Of a stretch of 64,000 nt of DNA, positions 29,070-36,672 are shown piece by piece. The first letter of the stretch is position 1; every line of letters begins with the position of its first letter. The stretch lies in the NCBI GenBank assembly GCA_964489885.1, contig CAZAZX010000001.1, positions 1 through 64,000 on the forward strand, given 5' to 3'. This DNA is from CAKOTZ01 sp964489885 (lineage in GTDB: Bacteria; Bacillota; Clostridia; TANB77; CAG-508). The notes under the pieces were generated by a model. That model was not told where the DNA came from and did not search any database. It worked only from the letters and a program-made list of their open reading frames with translations. The position numbers were made by a program, and so were the translations under genes.

Positions 29070-30383
29070 TTAGCAATAATTGCTAAATTTCATAATTTTC
29101 CTATCATATTTTAGTCTAATAGCTCCTGTTGGTCCGTTTCTTTGTTTTGCAATAATAATTTCCATATCAATGATAGGTTTTGACTTTTTCTCTTCATCAC
29201 AGTAAAGAAAAATAACGTTATCTGCATCTTGCTCAATAGAGCCAGACTCTCTTAAATCTGCTAAAATAGGTCGTTTTCTTTTTTCAGTTTCACGATTCAA
29301 TTGACAAAGAGCGATAATTGGAATATCTAAATCTTTTGATAACAATTTTAATTTTCTACTAATTTCAGCTACCTCACGTTCTCTTATATCAAACTTATTG
29401 CTACTTTTAAGAAGTTGCATATAATCAATAATTATCAATCCAATATTATTTTTTTCTTTAAGACTAAGAGCTTTATTTTCTATTTCTTGAATTGTTGTAC
29501 TTTTTGCATCTATAAACAGTTTGAGTTCAGAGAGATTTATTGCAGTATTGCTAATTTCTTCAAAATCCTTATCTTCAAGCCAACCACAACGCAATTTGTG
29601 ACTATCAATCCCAGTTTTACTTGAAATTAATCTGTTTCCAAGCTGTCTTTCACTCATTTCTAAGCTAACAAAATATGTTCCAATACCACCTTCAGAAATA
29701 TTTTCTGCAATATTTAAAGCTAAGCTAGTTTTTCCCATTCCAGGTCTTGCAGCAATAATTGTTAACTCCTGTTCATGTAAGCCGTCTGTTACCTTATCTA
29801 AATCAAAAAAACCTGTTTTATATTTGTTGTCATTTCTTTTTTTATAATTTTTTTCTATATCCTCAGTTGTTTCAGCAATAACACTTCTAATATCTTTAAT
29901 TTCTGAAATATTTCCAGTTTTAATATTTAAAAATTCATTAATGCAATCTTTTTTAATTTCAACTGCATCAGTGCTAATATTTATGTCATGAATATCATTT
30001 AGTATTTTCAAGCAAGCTTTTTTTATTTTTCTTCTTGTACTATAATTTTTTAAAATATTTATGTCTTGCTGAATTGATGCAGATGTAATATATAAATCCG
30101 TTAATTCAGCCAAATATTGCAATAGCTGTATTTCATTAGCAATGTTTTTCATACTTTCTTTAACACTAATAATATTTATTTCTTGGTTATTTTTATTTAA
30201 ATCTTGAATTGATTTATATATTTTCTTATTAGCTGGCAAATAAAAATCATCTACATCAATTGTTTTAATATATTTCAAACTATCATCATCAACTAAAAAA
30301 CAACCTAAAATACTTTTTTCAATTTCTGGTGAATACATAGATTCATCCACTATTTTCACTTCGTTTTTTTGCATATACATCAT
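29070..30383 (-). CDS. dnaB: Replicative DNA helicase (DnaB)
   Basis: 437 residues, full length for the phage DnaB type. N-terminal domain residues 15-120 (EKSILGCFLVDDD), RecA-like ATPase with Walker A AARPGMGKTS (residue about 216), Walker B LIIIDYMQLL and a CQLNRETEKRKRPI/RESGSIEQDAD segment. Unwinds DNA 5'-3' as a hexamer. It overlaps the DnaD-like gene by 41 nt. An ATG 15 codons in is an alternative start. Confidence 0.92.
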   Translation of the reverse strand: MMYMQKNEVKIVDESMYSPEIEKSILGCFLVDDDSLKYIKTIDVDDFYLPANKKIYKSIQDLNKNNQEINIISVKESMKNIANEIQLLQYLAELTDLYITSASIQQDINILKNYSTRRKIKKACLKILNDIHDINISTDAVEIKKDCINEFLNIKTGNISEIKDIRSVIAETTEDIEKNYKKRNDNKYKTGFFDLDKVTDGLHEQELTIIAARPGMGKTSLALNIAENISEGGIGTYFVSLEMSERQLGNRLISSKTGIDSHKLRCGWLEDKDFEEISNTAINLSELKLFIDAKSTTIQEIENKALSLKEKNNIGLIIIDYMQLLKSSNKFDIREREVAEISRKLKLLSKDLDIPIIALCQLNRETEKRKRPILADLRESGSIEQDADNVIFLYCDEEKKSKPIIDMEIIIAKQRNGPTGAIRLKYDRKIMKFSNYC

Positions 30384-31093
30384 ACTCTGAAAAATCCGTA
30401 TTGTATGTAATTCCCTTTAATTCTGCTTGTTTTTGAATAGCTTTATTCATTTTACACTGTTCTTTAAACTCTTTTTGCTGAATTTCAAATTGTTCAGCAG
30501 TAAATATATTATTATTTCTGCAATTTTTTAAAATTGAATCAACATACTTCAAAGTCTTTTTATTTCTAAAAACTGCATCTTTTAAAACAGCAATAATTAA
30601 ATCATCTTGTAAACCTTCTTTTCTATATTCGTTTAAAGACTCAAAAATAAATGGACTTATTGAATTAAAATTTTGCTCATAGAATAAAACTACTTCGTCA
30701 ACTTTTTCTTTATATTCTTTTTCTTCTTCTTCTTTATATTCTATACTTGTATTATTATCTTTGACTTTTTCGTCAATAGGGGTGTTGATGTTTTCATCAA
30801 TAGGGTATCCGCAATTTCGTCAATAGGTATATCTTTCTACCAACAATTTCTTTATCTTTATAAATAAATTCAATTCTAATATATTCGTATTTACAAAGAT
30901 TAGAAATCCACCTTGAAATCGTTGTTTTATCTACTCCATATAATTCAGCAAAATAACTATTTTTAGCACTACAAAAGCCTTGTTTATTTGATAATGCAGA
31001 TATTTCACTATAAAGAAGCTTTTCATTTGCTTTTAAATTTTTATCATAACGAACCGAAGCAGGAATAATAGAATAATAATTAGGATTTTCCAT
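30343..31093 (-). CDS. DnaD-type replication initiator, +1 shift at CGG
   Basis: 249 residues after skipping the C of the in-frame CGG at 30811-30809. Residues 1-95 are a winged-helix (VRYDKNLKANEKLLYSEI) common to phage initiators; residues about 125-205 form a DnaD/DnaB_2 domain (SPFIFESLNEYRKEGLQDD, TLKYVDSILKNC) that loads the helicase. In the raw frame the protein ends 4 codons after CGG and the DnaD part is orphaned. Shift restores one protein directly upstream of dnaB, as in many Firmicute phages. Confidence 0.88.
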
Positions 31094-31117
31094 TAGAGAG
31101 TCTCCTTTCTTTAATTT

Positions 31118-31183
31118 TTATTCAGACAAAGGTGTATCAATAATAGGTATATGATTTAAATTTTCTTCTATAAATTCTTCCAC
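31118..31183 (-). CDS. 21-residue acidic peptide
   Basis: GTG start with a strong AGGAGGTG 4-6 nt upstream, stop before the next RBS. Acidic, Pro-containing. Could be a leader peptide or small phage effector; unknown. Confidence 0.4.
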   Translation of the reverse strand: MEEFIEENLNHIPIIDTPLSE

Positions 31184-31194
31184 AATAACACCTC

Positions 31195-31566
31195 CTATTT
31201 AAATTCTTCAATGAATTTATCTTTACCATATTCTTTAACAAAAGCATTTCTAGCAATTTGTTTTAGAATATTTCCAAATTCTTTATTATTAGTTATTTTA
31301 TGATGACAATTTCTACAAATAGGAATAACCAAACCATAAATCATACTTTTTTGTCTATTTCTTCCACCAAATACTTCATGAAGATCATCTTTGCAATTAT
31401 TGCAGAAATAACATTTAGATAAATCATTTGTAATAATGCTCGTCCTATTTCTTTCTAATTTTGCTAATTTATTAGATTTTTGTTTTATCCTTGTATTGCC
31501 CTTTTTATGTGTTTTTTTAGGTTTAGGGCAAGGATGAAAACTATTACTTAAATCATATACAACCAT
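31195..31566 (-). CDS. HNH-like zinc-binding nuclease/recombination protein
   Basis: 123 residues. A basic N-terminus is followed by two zinc knuckles (CYFCNNCKDDLHEVFGG and CRNCHHKIT), the layout of HNH/NinG-like phage nucleases; HE in DLHEVF and HH in CHHK are candidate active residues. In the replication block, suggesting a role in recombination or branch cutting. Confidence 0.72.
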   Translation of the reverse strand: MVVYDLSNSFHPCPKPKKTHKKGNTRIKQKSNKLAKLERNRTSIITNDLSKCYFCNNCKDDLHEVFGGRNRQKSMIYGLVIPICRNCHHKITNNKEFGNILKQIARNAFVKEYGKDKFIEEFK

Positions 31567-31634
31567 ATTTTTTCCTACTTTCTCTTGAATAATTTATTTT
31601 AATGTGTTACACTAAATGTAGTGTATTTATCTAA

Positions 31635-31883
31635 TTACTTAGAGTTAGTTTTTTGTATAGTGGCTAACTCTATTATTTTGTCTTCATCAATTATCAATTT
31701 ATAGATAGTATCAGTACATATTTCTGATATTTTTCTTCTTTTTACACTTTCATCTGAATAGCTATTTGATTCGTTTATTGCTCTAATATAATTTAAAACA
31801 TCTGACATATCTGTTTTTATTTCTTTCAATTCCTGCTTTAAATTTTTAATTTGTATTGATTTTTCACTATGTTTGCCTAACAT
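31635..31883 (-). CDS. Small coiled-coil early protein
   Basis: 82 residues, helical, Lys/Glu-rich (KNLKQELKEIKTDMSD). No family recognised. Start overlaps the stop of the membrane peptide upstream. An inverted repeat ACACT/AGTGT lies near 31603-31623 after it. Confidence 0.5.
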   Translation of the reverse strand: MLGKHSEKSIQIKNLKQELKEIKTDMSDVLNYIRAINESNSYSDESVKRRKISEICTDTIYKLIIDEDKIIELATIQKTNSK

Positions 31884-31999
31884 ACAACCCCCACCTTCTT
31901 CAAAAAATTAACTATAATAGCTGAATATATTGCTATTAATCCAATCATTGCTAATATATTTCTTAATAATAAATATTTTTGTTTATAACTTAGTTTCAT
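31877..31999 (-). CDS. Small single-span membrane peptide
   Basis: 40 residues with GGAGTG upstream of ATG 31999; basic start then a hydrophobic helix (ILAMIGLIAIYSAIIV). Its TAG overlaps the next ATG. Unknown; size fits phage-encoded membrane effectors. Confidence 0.5.
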   Translation of the reverse strand: MKLSYKQKYLLLRNILAMIGLIAIYSAIIVNFLKKVGVVC

Positions 32000-32018
32000 T
32001 TGTGTTCACTCCTTCTTT

Positions 32019-32261
32019 CTAAACTTGTTTTGCAGTAGTTAAAATGGTCTCTATTATCGTTTTTAATCTAATATTTTCTTGTTTAACTTCATTAAATTTT
32101 TCTATTGGAACTGAGTCATCGTCTACAGCTATTTTGTAGTAACCTCCATCAGTCATAAAATGTTTTAATTTTCCTGTTTTGCATAATCTTTTTACTTCTT
32201 CTGTTCCTATTCCTGATTGTTTTGAATACTCAACAGCTGAAACATATTTAGGTATTGGCAT
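32019..32261 (-). CDS. MerR/excisionase-type DNA-binding protein
   Basis: 80 residues. Residues 8-45 (SAVEYSKQSGIGTEEVKRLCKTGKL) form a winged-helix like excisionases and HTH_17 proteins, followed by a coiled tail. First gene of the early operon; likely controls excision or early transcription. AGGAGG upstream. Confidence 0.68.
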   Translation of the reverse strand: MPIPKYVSAVEYSKQSGIGTEEVKRLCKTGKLKHFMTDGGYYKIAVDDDSVPIEKFNEVKQENIRLKTIIETILTTAKQV

Positions 32262-32298
32262 TTAAATCACCTCCTCATATTAATTTATTTTGACTTGT

Positions 32299-32307
32299 GA
32301 TATAATA
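32299..32307 (+). promoter_or_regulatory. Extended -10 promoter of structured RNA
   Basis: TGATATAAT is a consensus extended -10 (TGnTATAAT). Transcription from about 32314 would start right at the closing helix of the RNA at 32317. Confidence 0.55.
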
Positions 32308-32316
32308 TTGTTGCCC

Positions 32317-32695
32317 TTTGGGTACTTAATATTAGAAAGGACTGATTATTTTGAAAGCAATTTTGAGTTACCCTGCGTCTGGCACTTTAGCAAAGTGGTT
32401 GAAGCTAAGGGTTTAAGTGTAACAAGCCACTTAAGAGATACATAATGCTATAGAAACAATAGTCGTTTTATTGTATAAACTAATATAAGTGCAGGACTGC
32501 TACTGAAACAAACAGTATATAATAGGAAGATTGCAACTATCAGAATCCTAGCTCGGTATTCTCGTAAAAAGGCTGTAGATTGCTGATAGATTAGTTTATT
32601 GCAACATTTCCAGACTTTTGCTTGTTAGAAAGTTATTTGTAAAACGACTACAGATAACTTTTCTTTTTGTCCTTTCCAATATTAAGTATCCAAAG
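32317..32695 (+). ncRNA. 379-nt structured non-coding RNA of unknown class
   Basis: The ends (32317-32343 and 32669-32695) pair over 27 bp with 25 Watson-Crick and 2 G-U pairs. The interior has more helices: TTAAGTG/CACTTAA near 32416-32433, ACAATA/TATTGT near 32454-32476, CTATCAG/CTGATAG near 32538-32590, and AAAGTTAT/ATAACTTT near 32630-32661. No ORF fits. It lies between the Cro-like gene and the early operon and has an extended -10 promoter. Large phage RNAs (GOLLD, ROOL) are known, but I cannot assign it to a class. Confidence 0.75.
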
Positions 32696-32711
32696 TTTTA
32701 TTAAATATTAT

Positions 32712-32969
32712 TTATTCTTTGTTGTATTTTTCAAGCTTATATAATTTATTTTTGTCTTTATCTTGTTGAGATATTTTGTTTTTAAAAAAAATTTCCTCAA
32801 TTGGCATATTAAGTATATTAGAAATAATTTTTCCTTCATTTAGTGTAAAAGGTACTGAACCTGTTTCTTTTTTATAATAGGCTCCTTCAGTTTTTAATCC
32901 TAATTCTTTTGCAATTTCTTTAGCTTTTATATTTTTTTCTTTCCTAATTTTTCTTAAATTTTTAAACAA
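32712..32969 (-). CDS. Cro-like XRE repressor
   Basis: 85 residues, XRE helix-turn-helix (KNIKAKEIAKELGLKTEGAYYKKETG) in the first 60 residues. Divergent from the CI-like gene with palindromic operators between them. One more operator copy lies within its own 3' end. Likely governs entry into the lytic cycle. Confidence 0.82.
   Translation of the reverse strand: MFKNLRKIRKEKNIKAKEIAKELGLKTEGAYYKKETGSVPFTLNEGKIISNILNMPIEEIFFKNKISQQDKDKNKLYKLEKYNKE
32759..32773. promoter_or_regulatory. Operator copy O3 inside the Cro gene
   Basis: TATCTTGTTGAGATA, identical to the copy at 32985 and close to the perfect palindrome at 33017. Likely a repressor site. Confidence 0.6.
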
Positions 32970-32984
32970 GTTTTTCGCCTCCTT

Positions 32985-33033
32985 TATCTTGTTGAGATAA
33001 TATTATCATTTCATTTATATCTTGTCAAGATAT
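32985..33033. promoter_or_regulatory. Cro/CI operators O1 and O2
   Basis: Two palindromes, 32985-32999 (TATCTTGTTGAGATA) and 33017-33033 (ATATCTTG-T-CAAGATAT, perfect around a central T), between the divergent repressor genes. Their spacing and location upstream of the minus-strand gene suggest control of the early promoter. Confidence 0.75.
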
Positions 33034-33060
33034 TTTTAGTAAATTTTCAGAAAATATTTT

Positions 33061-33106
33061 CTTAATAGGAAATTATGTTTACTTTCCTATTAAGATAGTT
33101 TATAAT
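33061..33106 (+). promoter_or_regulatory. CI promoter with 12-bp inverted repeat operator
   Basis: Perfect 12-bp inverted repeat (33061-33072 with 33083-33094) overlaps a TTTACT-17-TATAAT promoter (about 33079-33106). A different operator sequence from O1/O2, so probably autoregulation by the CI-like protein. Confidence 0.7.
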
Positions 33107-33127
33107 AATTAAAGGGAGTTGATTATC

Positions 33128-33478
33128 TTGAACAGAATAAAAATGCTACGACAAGAAAGAAATATTACACAAGAGGTTTTAGCAAAATTATTAAATTTGG
33201 AAATAGCAGGGGTAAGTAAATTAGAAACTGGACGAGTTCCTCTAAAAGATGAATATATTATTAAATTAGCCGAGTATTTTAATGTAACAACTGATTATCT
33301 TCTTGGTAAATCAGATATTCGTAATCCTCAAAAAGTTGATATAAATAAAGTCAATGTTTCTTTTGCTAGTGGTGTAGAAGGACTGAATGATACTAATAAA
33401 CAAATTATACAAAGTACAATAGAAGCACTCCTTGCTAAACAAGAAAAAGATGAAGAAAATAAAAAAAAGGAGAAATAA
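33128..33478 (+). CDS. CI-like XRE prophage repressor
   Basis: 116 residues from TTG 33128 (AAAGGGAG 9 nt upstream; a TTG at 33119 is too close). XRE domain residues 1-62 (RQERNITQEVLAKLL, GVSKLETGRVPLKD, NVTTDYLLGKSD) and a Lys/Glu-rich helical tail. No peptidase domain, so inactivation would rely on the ImmA-type protease encoded downstream at 34870. Confidence 0.85.
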   Translation: MNRIKMLRQERNITQEVLAKLLNLEIAGVSKLETGRVPLKDEYIIKLAEYFNVTTDYLLGKSDIRNPQKVDINKVNVSFASGVEGLNDTNKQIIQSTIEALLAKQEKDEENKKKEK

Positions 33479-33480
33479 TT

Positions 33481-33834
33481 ATGAATTTTATTAAAAATAT
33501 TTTTGCTTTTATTATTGGATTAATACTTACTTATCTTTTTTATACATATATAAGCATTCCAATTATCCCTGTTTTTACTTTATATATTTTCTTAAGTTTA
33601 AGTGAAAAATTTAAAATAGAAAATTTGAAAATCACTTCCTTTTTTACAATACTTTTATTATTAATTAATTTATATCTATATGGATTTGCAATTTATACAA
33701 GTATCAAATATTATCCTAATTTTCAAAATATTTTAGGTATAATATTTGAATTTATTAATGAATTTACTTTTATTGCTTGGGGAATAACTTTTATCCCTCA
33801 TCTTATAAGTAAAGTAAAAATAGGAGATAAATAA
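33481..33834 (+). CDS. Membrane protein in lysogeny operon
   Basis: 117 residues with about four membrane helices, starting 3 nt after the repressor stop. Expressed with the repressor, so it is a candidate superinfection-exclusion or anti-phage lysogenic-conversion protein. No family recognised. Confidence 0.6.
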   Translation: MNFIKNIFAFIIGLILTYLFYTYISIPIIPVFTLYIFLSLSEKFKIENLKITSFFTILLLLINLYLYGFAIYTSIKYYPNFQNILGIIFEFINEFTFIAWGITFIPHLISKVKIGDK

Positions 33835-33835
33835 T

Positions 33836-34177
33836 ATGTTAGTAGGATTTATAGGATTTATTTTTGCAGTATTAGGTATCTATGGTTTTTATACAGCAAA
33901 CATCGTTTTATTGTATTTAGGAATGAGTTTTACAATATTAGAACATATCATTGGAATAATATCAGGACAACAAAAAGGATTAGGTACAGTATGGCTAGCT
34001 CTTTTTATATGTTTAATACTTATAATCAATGGAGTTAACTGGTTACAATCAATAGCAATATGTTTATGTTTTGAAAACGTAATAAGCTTTGTTCTTGGAT
34101 TAATATTATTATTAATTGTTGGAAAAATTCAAAATGAGGAGAAAGAAGAAGATGTTTTGGAAAAAAAGAAAAAATAA
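33836..34177 (+). CDS. Membrane protein in lysogeny operon
   Basis: 113 residues, three to four membrane helices and a basic Lys/Glu tail (NEEKEEDVLEKKKK). One base after the preceding stop. Likely acts with the neighbouring membrane protein; function unknown. Confidence 0.6.
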   Translation: MLVGFIGFIFAVLGIYGFYTANIVLLYLGMSFTILEHIIGIISGQQKGLGTVWLALFICLILIINGVNWLQSIAICLCFENVISFVLGLILLLIVGKIQNEEKEEDVLEKKKK

Positions 34178-34295
34178 ATAAAGAAAATAATTTAATAAAT
34201 TATATCTATGTTTTATCATATCAAGAAAATTTAGAATTATGTAAAAGCAAGAACAATCAAAAATATTTAATAAACCCTAGTCTAAAAATTTGAAT

Positions 34296-34405
34296 TTGAC
34301 ATATAATAAAATAAATGCTAAAATATATTTAGCAATTGCGAAAAGTCTAAACTAAAAAGTAATAAAAAGACTAGGGTAAAAATGGAACACCCTAGTCTTT
34401 TTTTG
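34296..34405 (+). ncRNA. Antitoxin antisense RNA 1 (par RNA II-like)
   Basis: Promoter TTGACA-17-TAAAAT (34296-34324) and a bidirectional terminator, 14-bp stem 34364-34377 with 34389-34402, give a short RNA of about 75 nt. It shares the terminator with the opposing toxin mRNA and carries AAAAGTCT..ACTAAAAAGTAA, a direct repeat of the sequence over the toxin start (34467-34488), which would block its RBS. Confidence 0.7.
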
Positions 34406-34409
34406 TCTA

Positions 34410-34478
34410 CTACTTACTTAAAAGCTTTATTATGTAATAAAGTATGATAAGCTTTAGTAGCTCTAAAAAGTCTTTCAC
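34410..34478 (-). CDS. Type I toxin peptide 1 (Fst/TxpA-like)
   Basis: 22-residue hydrophobic peptide (LLKLIILYYIIKLL core) with a basic C-terminus, GTG start, AAAGGAGG upstream. Promoter TTGACA-17-TATATT at 34550-34522. Convergent with antisense RNA 1 and sharing its terminator, the layout of par/fst loci. It would depolarise membranes when unchecked and keep lysogens from losing the prophage. Confidence 0.68.
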   Translation of the reverse strand: MKDFLELLKLIILYYIIKLLSK

Positions 34479-34568
34479 TAAAAAGTAACCTCCTTTCTAC
34501 CTTTAGGCGAAAGGCATATTTAATATACTATACACAATTTTATTTGTCAAACAAATAAATAAAGACTA

Positions 34569-34708
34569 TTGATAATTTATAAAAACTCTAGTATAATATA
34601 ATAAGAATTAAGAGAGAATTTCTTCCTCTTTAATTCGACAAGTTTTATGAATGTTTCCCAATAAGGAATAAAAAAGACTAGAGTACGACACACTCTAGTC
34701 TTTTTATG
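34569..34708 (+). ncRNA. Antitoxin antisense RNA 2
   Basis: Promoter TTGATA-17-TATAAT (34569-34597), RNA of about 100 nt, and bidirectional terminator (34671-34684 with 34692-34705). It holds a near copy (34642-34664) of the sequence over the start of toxin 2 (34759-34780), so it can pair with the toxin leader in trans. Confidence 0.7.
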
Positions 34709-34711
34709 TAC

Positions 34712-34777
34712 CTAATCAAACATCTTAAGGATAAGATATATTAGAATAAGTACAAACAGTTTTGTGAATGTTCCCAA
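34712..34777 (-). CDS. Type I toxin peptide 2 (Fst/TxpA-like)
   Basis: 21-residue hydrophobic peptide (KLFVLILIYLILKMF core), TTG start, AAGGAGGTG upstream; promoter TTGCAT-17-TATAAT on the minus strand upstream. Different sequence from toxin 1 but same gene layout, so the two loci are a diverged tandem duplication. Confidence 0.66.
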   Translation of the reverse strand: MGTFTKLFVLILIYLILKMFD

Positions 34778-34869
34778 TAAACTCACCTCCTTTTTGGAAG
34801 GCGGGAACGAATATATTATAAATTATAAAATTAAATTATGCAATGATAAACAAAAATATGGAGTAAAAA

Positions 34870-35324
34870 ATGGATTTAGAAAATATAGAAGATTTAATAA
34901 ATAAAGAAAAAATTACACTAATAAACACATATTTAAAAAATTCTTATGGTGCATATATTGAATATAATAATATCAAAGCTATTTTATATAATAATAGAAC
35001 AATAGAAAATTCAAATCGAAAAAAACAAGTTTTATTAGAAGAACTACGGTCACTATTATATGAACGCAACATATTATTTTAATTCTAACTTACAAGTAAT
35101 AAGCAAACAAGAATATAGAGCTAGAAAATGGTCATACAATATGCTTATTCCTTATGAAAAACTAAAATTAGCCATTTTAAATCGGTAATACAACAATTTA
35201 TACTCTTGCAGATTATTTTGATGTAACAAATGATTTTATGCGTCTTGCAATTGATTTTTATAAAGAAAAATATGGAGAATTAATTACTAAAGAAGAAATG
35301 CTTAAAAAGCATTTTAATTTTTGA
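34870..35324 (+). CDS. ImmA/IrrE-family metallopeptidase, two +1 shifts at CGG
   Basis: 150 residues if the C is skipped at two in-frame CGG codons, 35047-35049 and 35183-35185. The first lies in the active-site motif: LLEELGHYYMN, with the Glu and His of the ImmA zinc site, appears only after the shift. The second is followed immediately by TAA in the raw frame; the shift continues into NGNTTIYTLADYFDV and a normal C-terminus (stop 35322). ImmA proteins cleave phage repressors on induction, which fits the adjacent short CI. The raw 70-residue frame would be inactive. Confidence 0.85.
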
Positions 35325-35351
35325 AATAATTAGCGAACGGAGGTTTGTATT

Positions 35352-36461
35352 GTGGCAAAGAAAACAAATATTGCTGTAAATGGCAAAGATTATTATAGAG
35401 TTACCAGAACTGTTGGCAAAAAGGCAGATGGAACACCTATAAGAAAACAATTTTACGGCGAAGGTAAAAAAGAAGCTGAAGAAAAAGCTGATGCATACAT
35501 GAATAAGATAAAAAGTGGTATATCTCTTGATTTTGAATTTATAACAATAAATGATTTAATGTACAAATGGTTATTTGAAGTTAAAAAAAATGAAGTAAAG
35601 CCATCCTCATTTCAAGTATATGAGGGAGTTTATAGAAATTATATTAAAGATTCAGATATATCAAGTTTAAAAGTTTACAATACAAAGTCAATTCAGATAC
35701 AAGAATATTATAATAAATTGGGCAAAATTAAAACATATTCACAAATAAAAAAACTAAATAAACTATTAAAGCAATTTTTCTTTTATGCTGAAAGAGAAGG
35801 ATATATATTAAAAAATCCATGTAGAAATATAACCATTCCAAATAAAGAAACAAAAAACAATTCTAGTAAAGATATAGAGTATTTCAATGAAAAAGAAATT
35901 AAACAAATAAAAAAAGCTTTTCAAAATCATAAATTTAATTCATTAATTTTAACTGCATTAGGTACAGGTTTGAGACAGGGCGAATTGTTAGCTTTAAAAT
36001 GGGAAAATGTTCATCTAAATGAAAAATATTTAGAAGTTAAAGAAACAGTGAAAAAAGTTTATGTTTTTGACGATAATGGAAATAAAGAATTGCAAACAAT
36101 TTACAATACACCAAAAACAAAAAATTCTATACGTAAAGTCGATCTACCTGATAAGATAGTAAATATGTTATCAAATGTAAAAAAGAATTCAGAATTTGTT
36201 TTTAGTGAAAATGGACAACCTATATCTGCAAAAACTTTATTTGGAAATTGGAAAAAAGTTTTGAATGATAATAATATTCCATATAAAAAATTTCATTCTT
36301 TGAGACATACGTACGCAACAATGTTATTATCTAATGGTGTTGATTTAAAAACTGTCCAAGATTTAATGGGGCATTCAGATATAACTATTACTCAAATATA
36401 TCTTCATGTGCTCCCTAAAACAAAAATTAATGCTGTTAATAAAATTAATAGATTATTATAA
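35352..36461 (+). CDS. int: Prophage integrase (tyrosine recombinase)
   Basis: 369 residues, GTG start with CGGAGG 6-7 nt upstream. Arm-binding N-terminal AP2-like region (residues 1-60), SAM-like core-binding domain (60-165) and catalytic domain with LGTGLRQGELLAL (Arg), KKFHSLRHTYATM (His-x-x-Arg), GHSDITITQIYLHV (His and Tyr). It catalyses integration into the tRNA-Glu gene 70 bp downstream. No in-frame CGG, so frame intact. Confidence 0.95.
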   Translation: MAKKTNIAVNGKDYYRVTRTVGKKADGTPIRKQFYGEGKKEAEEKADAYMNKIKSGISLDFEFITINDLMYKWLFEVKKNEVKPSSFQVYEGVYRNYIKDSDISSLKVYNTKSIQIQEYYNKLGKIKTYSQIKKLNKLLKQFFFYAEREGYILKNPCRNITIPNKETKNNSSKDIEYFNEKEIKQIKKAFQNHKFNSLILTALGTGLRQGELLALKWENVHLNEKYLEVKETVKKVYVFDDNGNKELQTIYNTPKTKNSIRKVDLPDKIVNMLSNVKKNSEFVFSENGQPISAKTLFGNWKKVLNDNNIPYKKFHSLRHTYATMLLSNGVDLKTVQDLMGHSDITITQIYLHVLPKTKINAVNKINRLL

Positions 36462-36468
36462 AACTAAT

Positions 36469-36487
36469 GTGTTAAAATAGTGTTAAA
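36469..36487 (+). repeat. Probable integrase arm-type binding repeat, right
   Basis: Doublet of GTGTTAAA motifs, nearly identical to 152-170 at the other prophage end; lies between the integrase stop and the att core. Confidence 0.6.
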
Positions 36488-36496
36488 TATAAAAAT

Positions 36497-36533
36497 AGAG
36501 TATCAAAGATATTTTTGTAATCCTTGATACTCT
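36497..36533 (-). terminator. Phage-supplied terminator of tRNA-Glu
   Basis: 10-bp stem (36497-36506 with 36524-36533) ending exactly at the att core; TATTTTTAT follows on the minus strand, downstream of the tRNA 3' end. The phage arm thus brings a terminator for the restored tRNA gene. Confidence 0.7.
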
Positions 36534-36579
36534 AAGGGTTTATCATTTGGTGACCCGTACGGGAATCGAACCCATGATT
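36534..36579. other. attR: right att core within tRNA-Glu
   Basis: 46 bp identical to 1-46; the part 36548-36579 forms the tRNA 3' half, so integration leaves the tRNA intact. Confidence 0.93.
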
Positions 36580-36622
36580 CCACCTTGAGAGGGTGGCGTC
36601 TTAACCGCTTGACCAACGGGCC
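36548..36622 (-). tRNA. tRNA-Glu (anticodon CTC)
   Basis: Cloverleaf: acceptor GGCCCGT with ACGGGTC, anticodon stem CCACC/GGTGG with loop CTCTCAA, T arm with GGTTCGATTCC, and an encoded CCA (plus-strand TGG at 36548-36550). It is the attachment site of the prophage. Confidence 0.93.
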
Positions 36623-36672
36623 AAATAGACTATGTATATTTATAACATATATAATTTTTTACGTCAAGCATT

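Larger units (their letters stand above)
1..36579. mobile_element. Complete tRNA-Glu-integrated prophage, podovirus-like
   Basis: A 46-bp direct repeat at 1-46 and 36534-36579 flanks a full temperate phage complement: integrase next to the right copy, CI/Cro switch, replication, terminase, portal, scaffold, coat, tail fibres, holin and amidase. No tape-measure, tail-tube or sheath gene is visible, and a nozzle-like protein and a giant internal-type protein follow the coat gene, so a short tail is inferred. Structural genes are all on the minus strand; repressor, membrane proteins, ImmA and integrase are on the plus strand. The left repeat touches the window edge, so it could be longer than 46 bp. 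Confidence 0.93.

Noticed and set aside
32317..32695. Reading the 379-nt RNA as a group I/II intron, tmRNA or RNase P RNA
   Set aside because: No P4 or GAAAGTCCGG-type RNase P core, no tag ORF with a tRNA-like end, and no intron catalytic core could be found by eye.
36497..36533. Integrase (plus-strand) terminator
   Set aside because: No T run follows on the plus strand; the T run is on the minus strand, so it better fits the tRNA.
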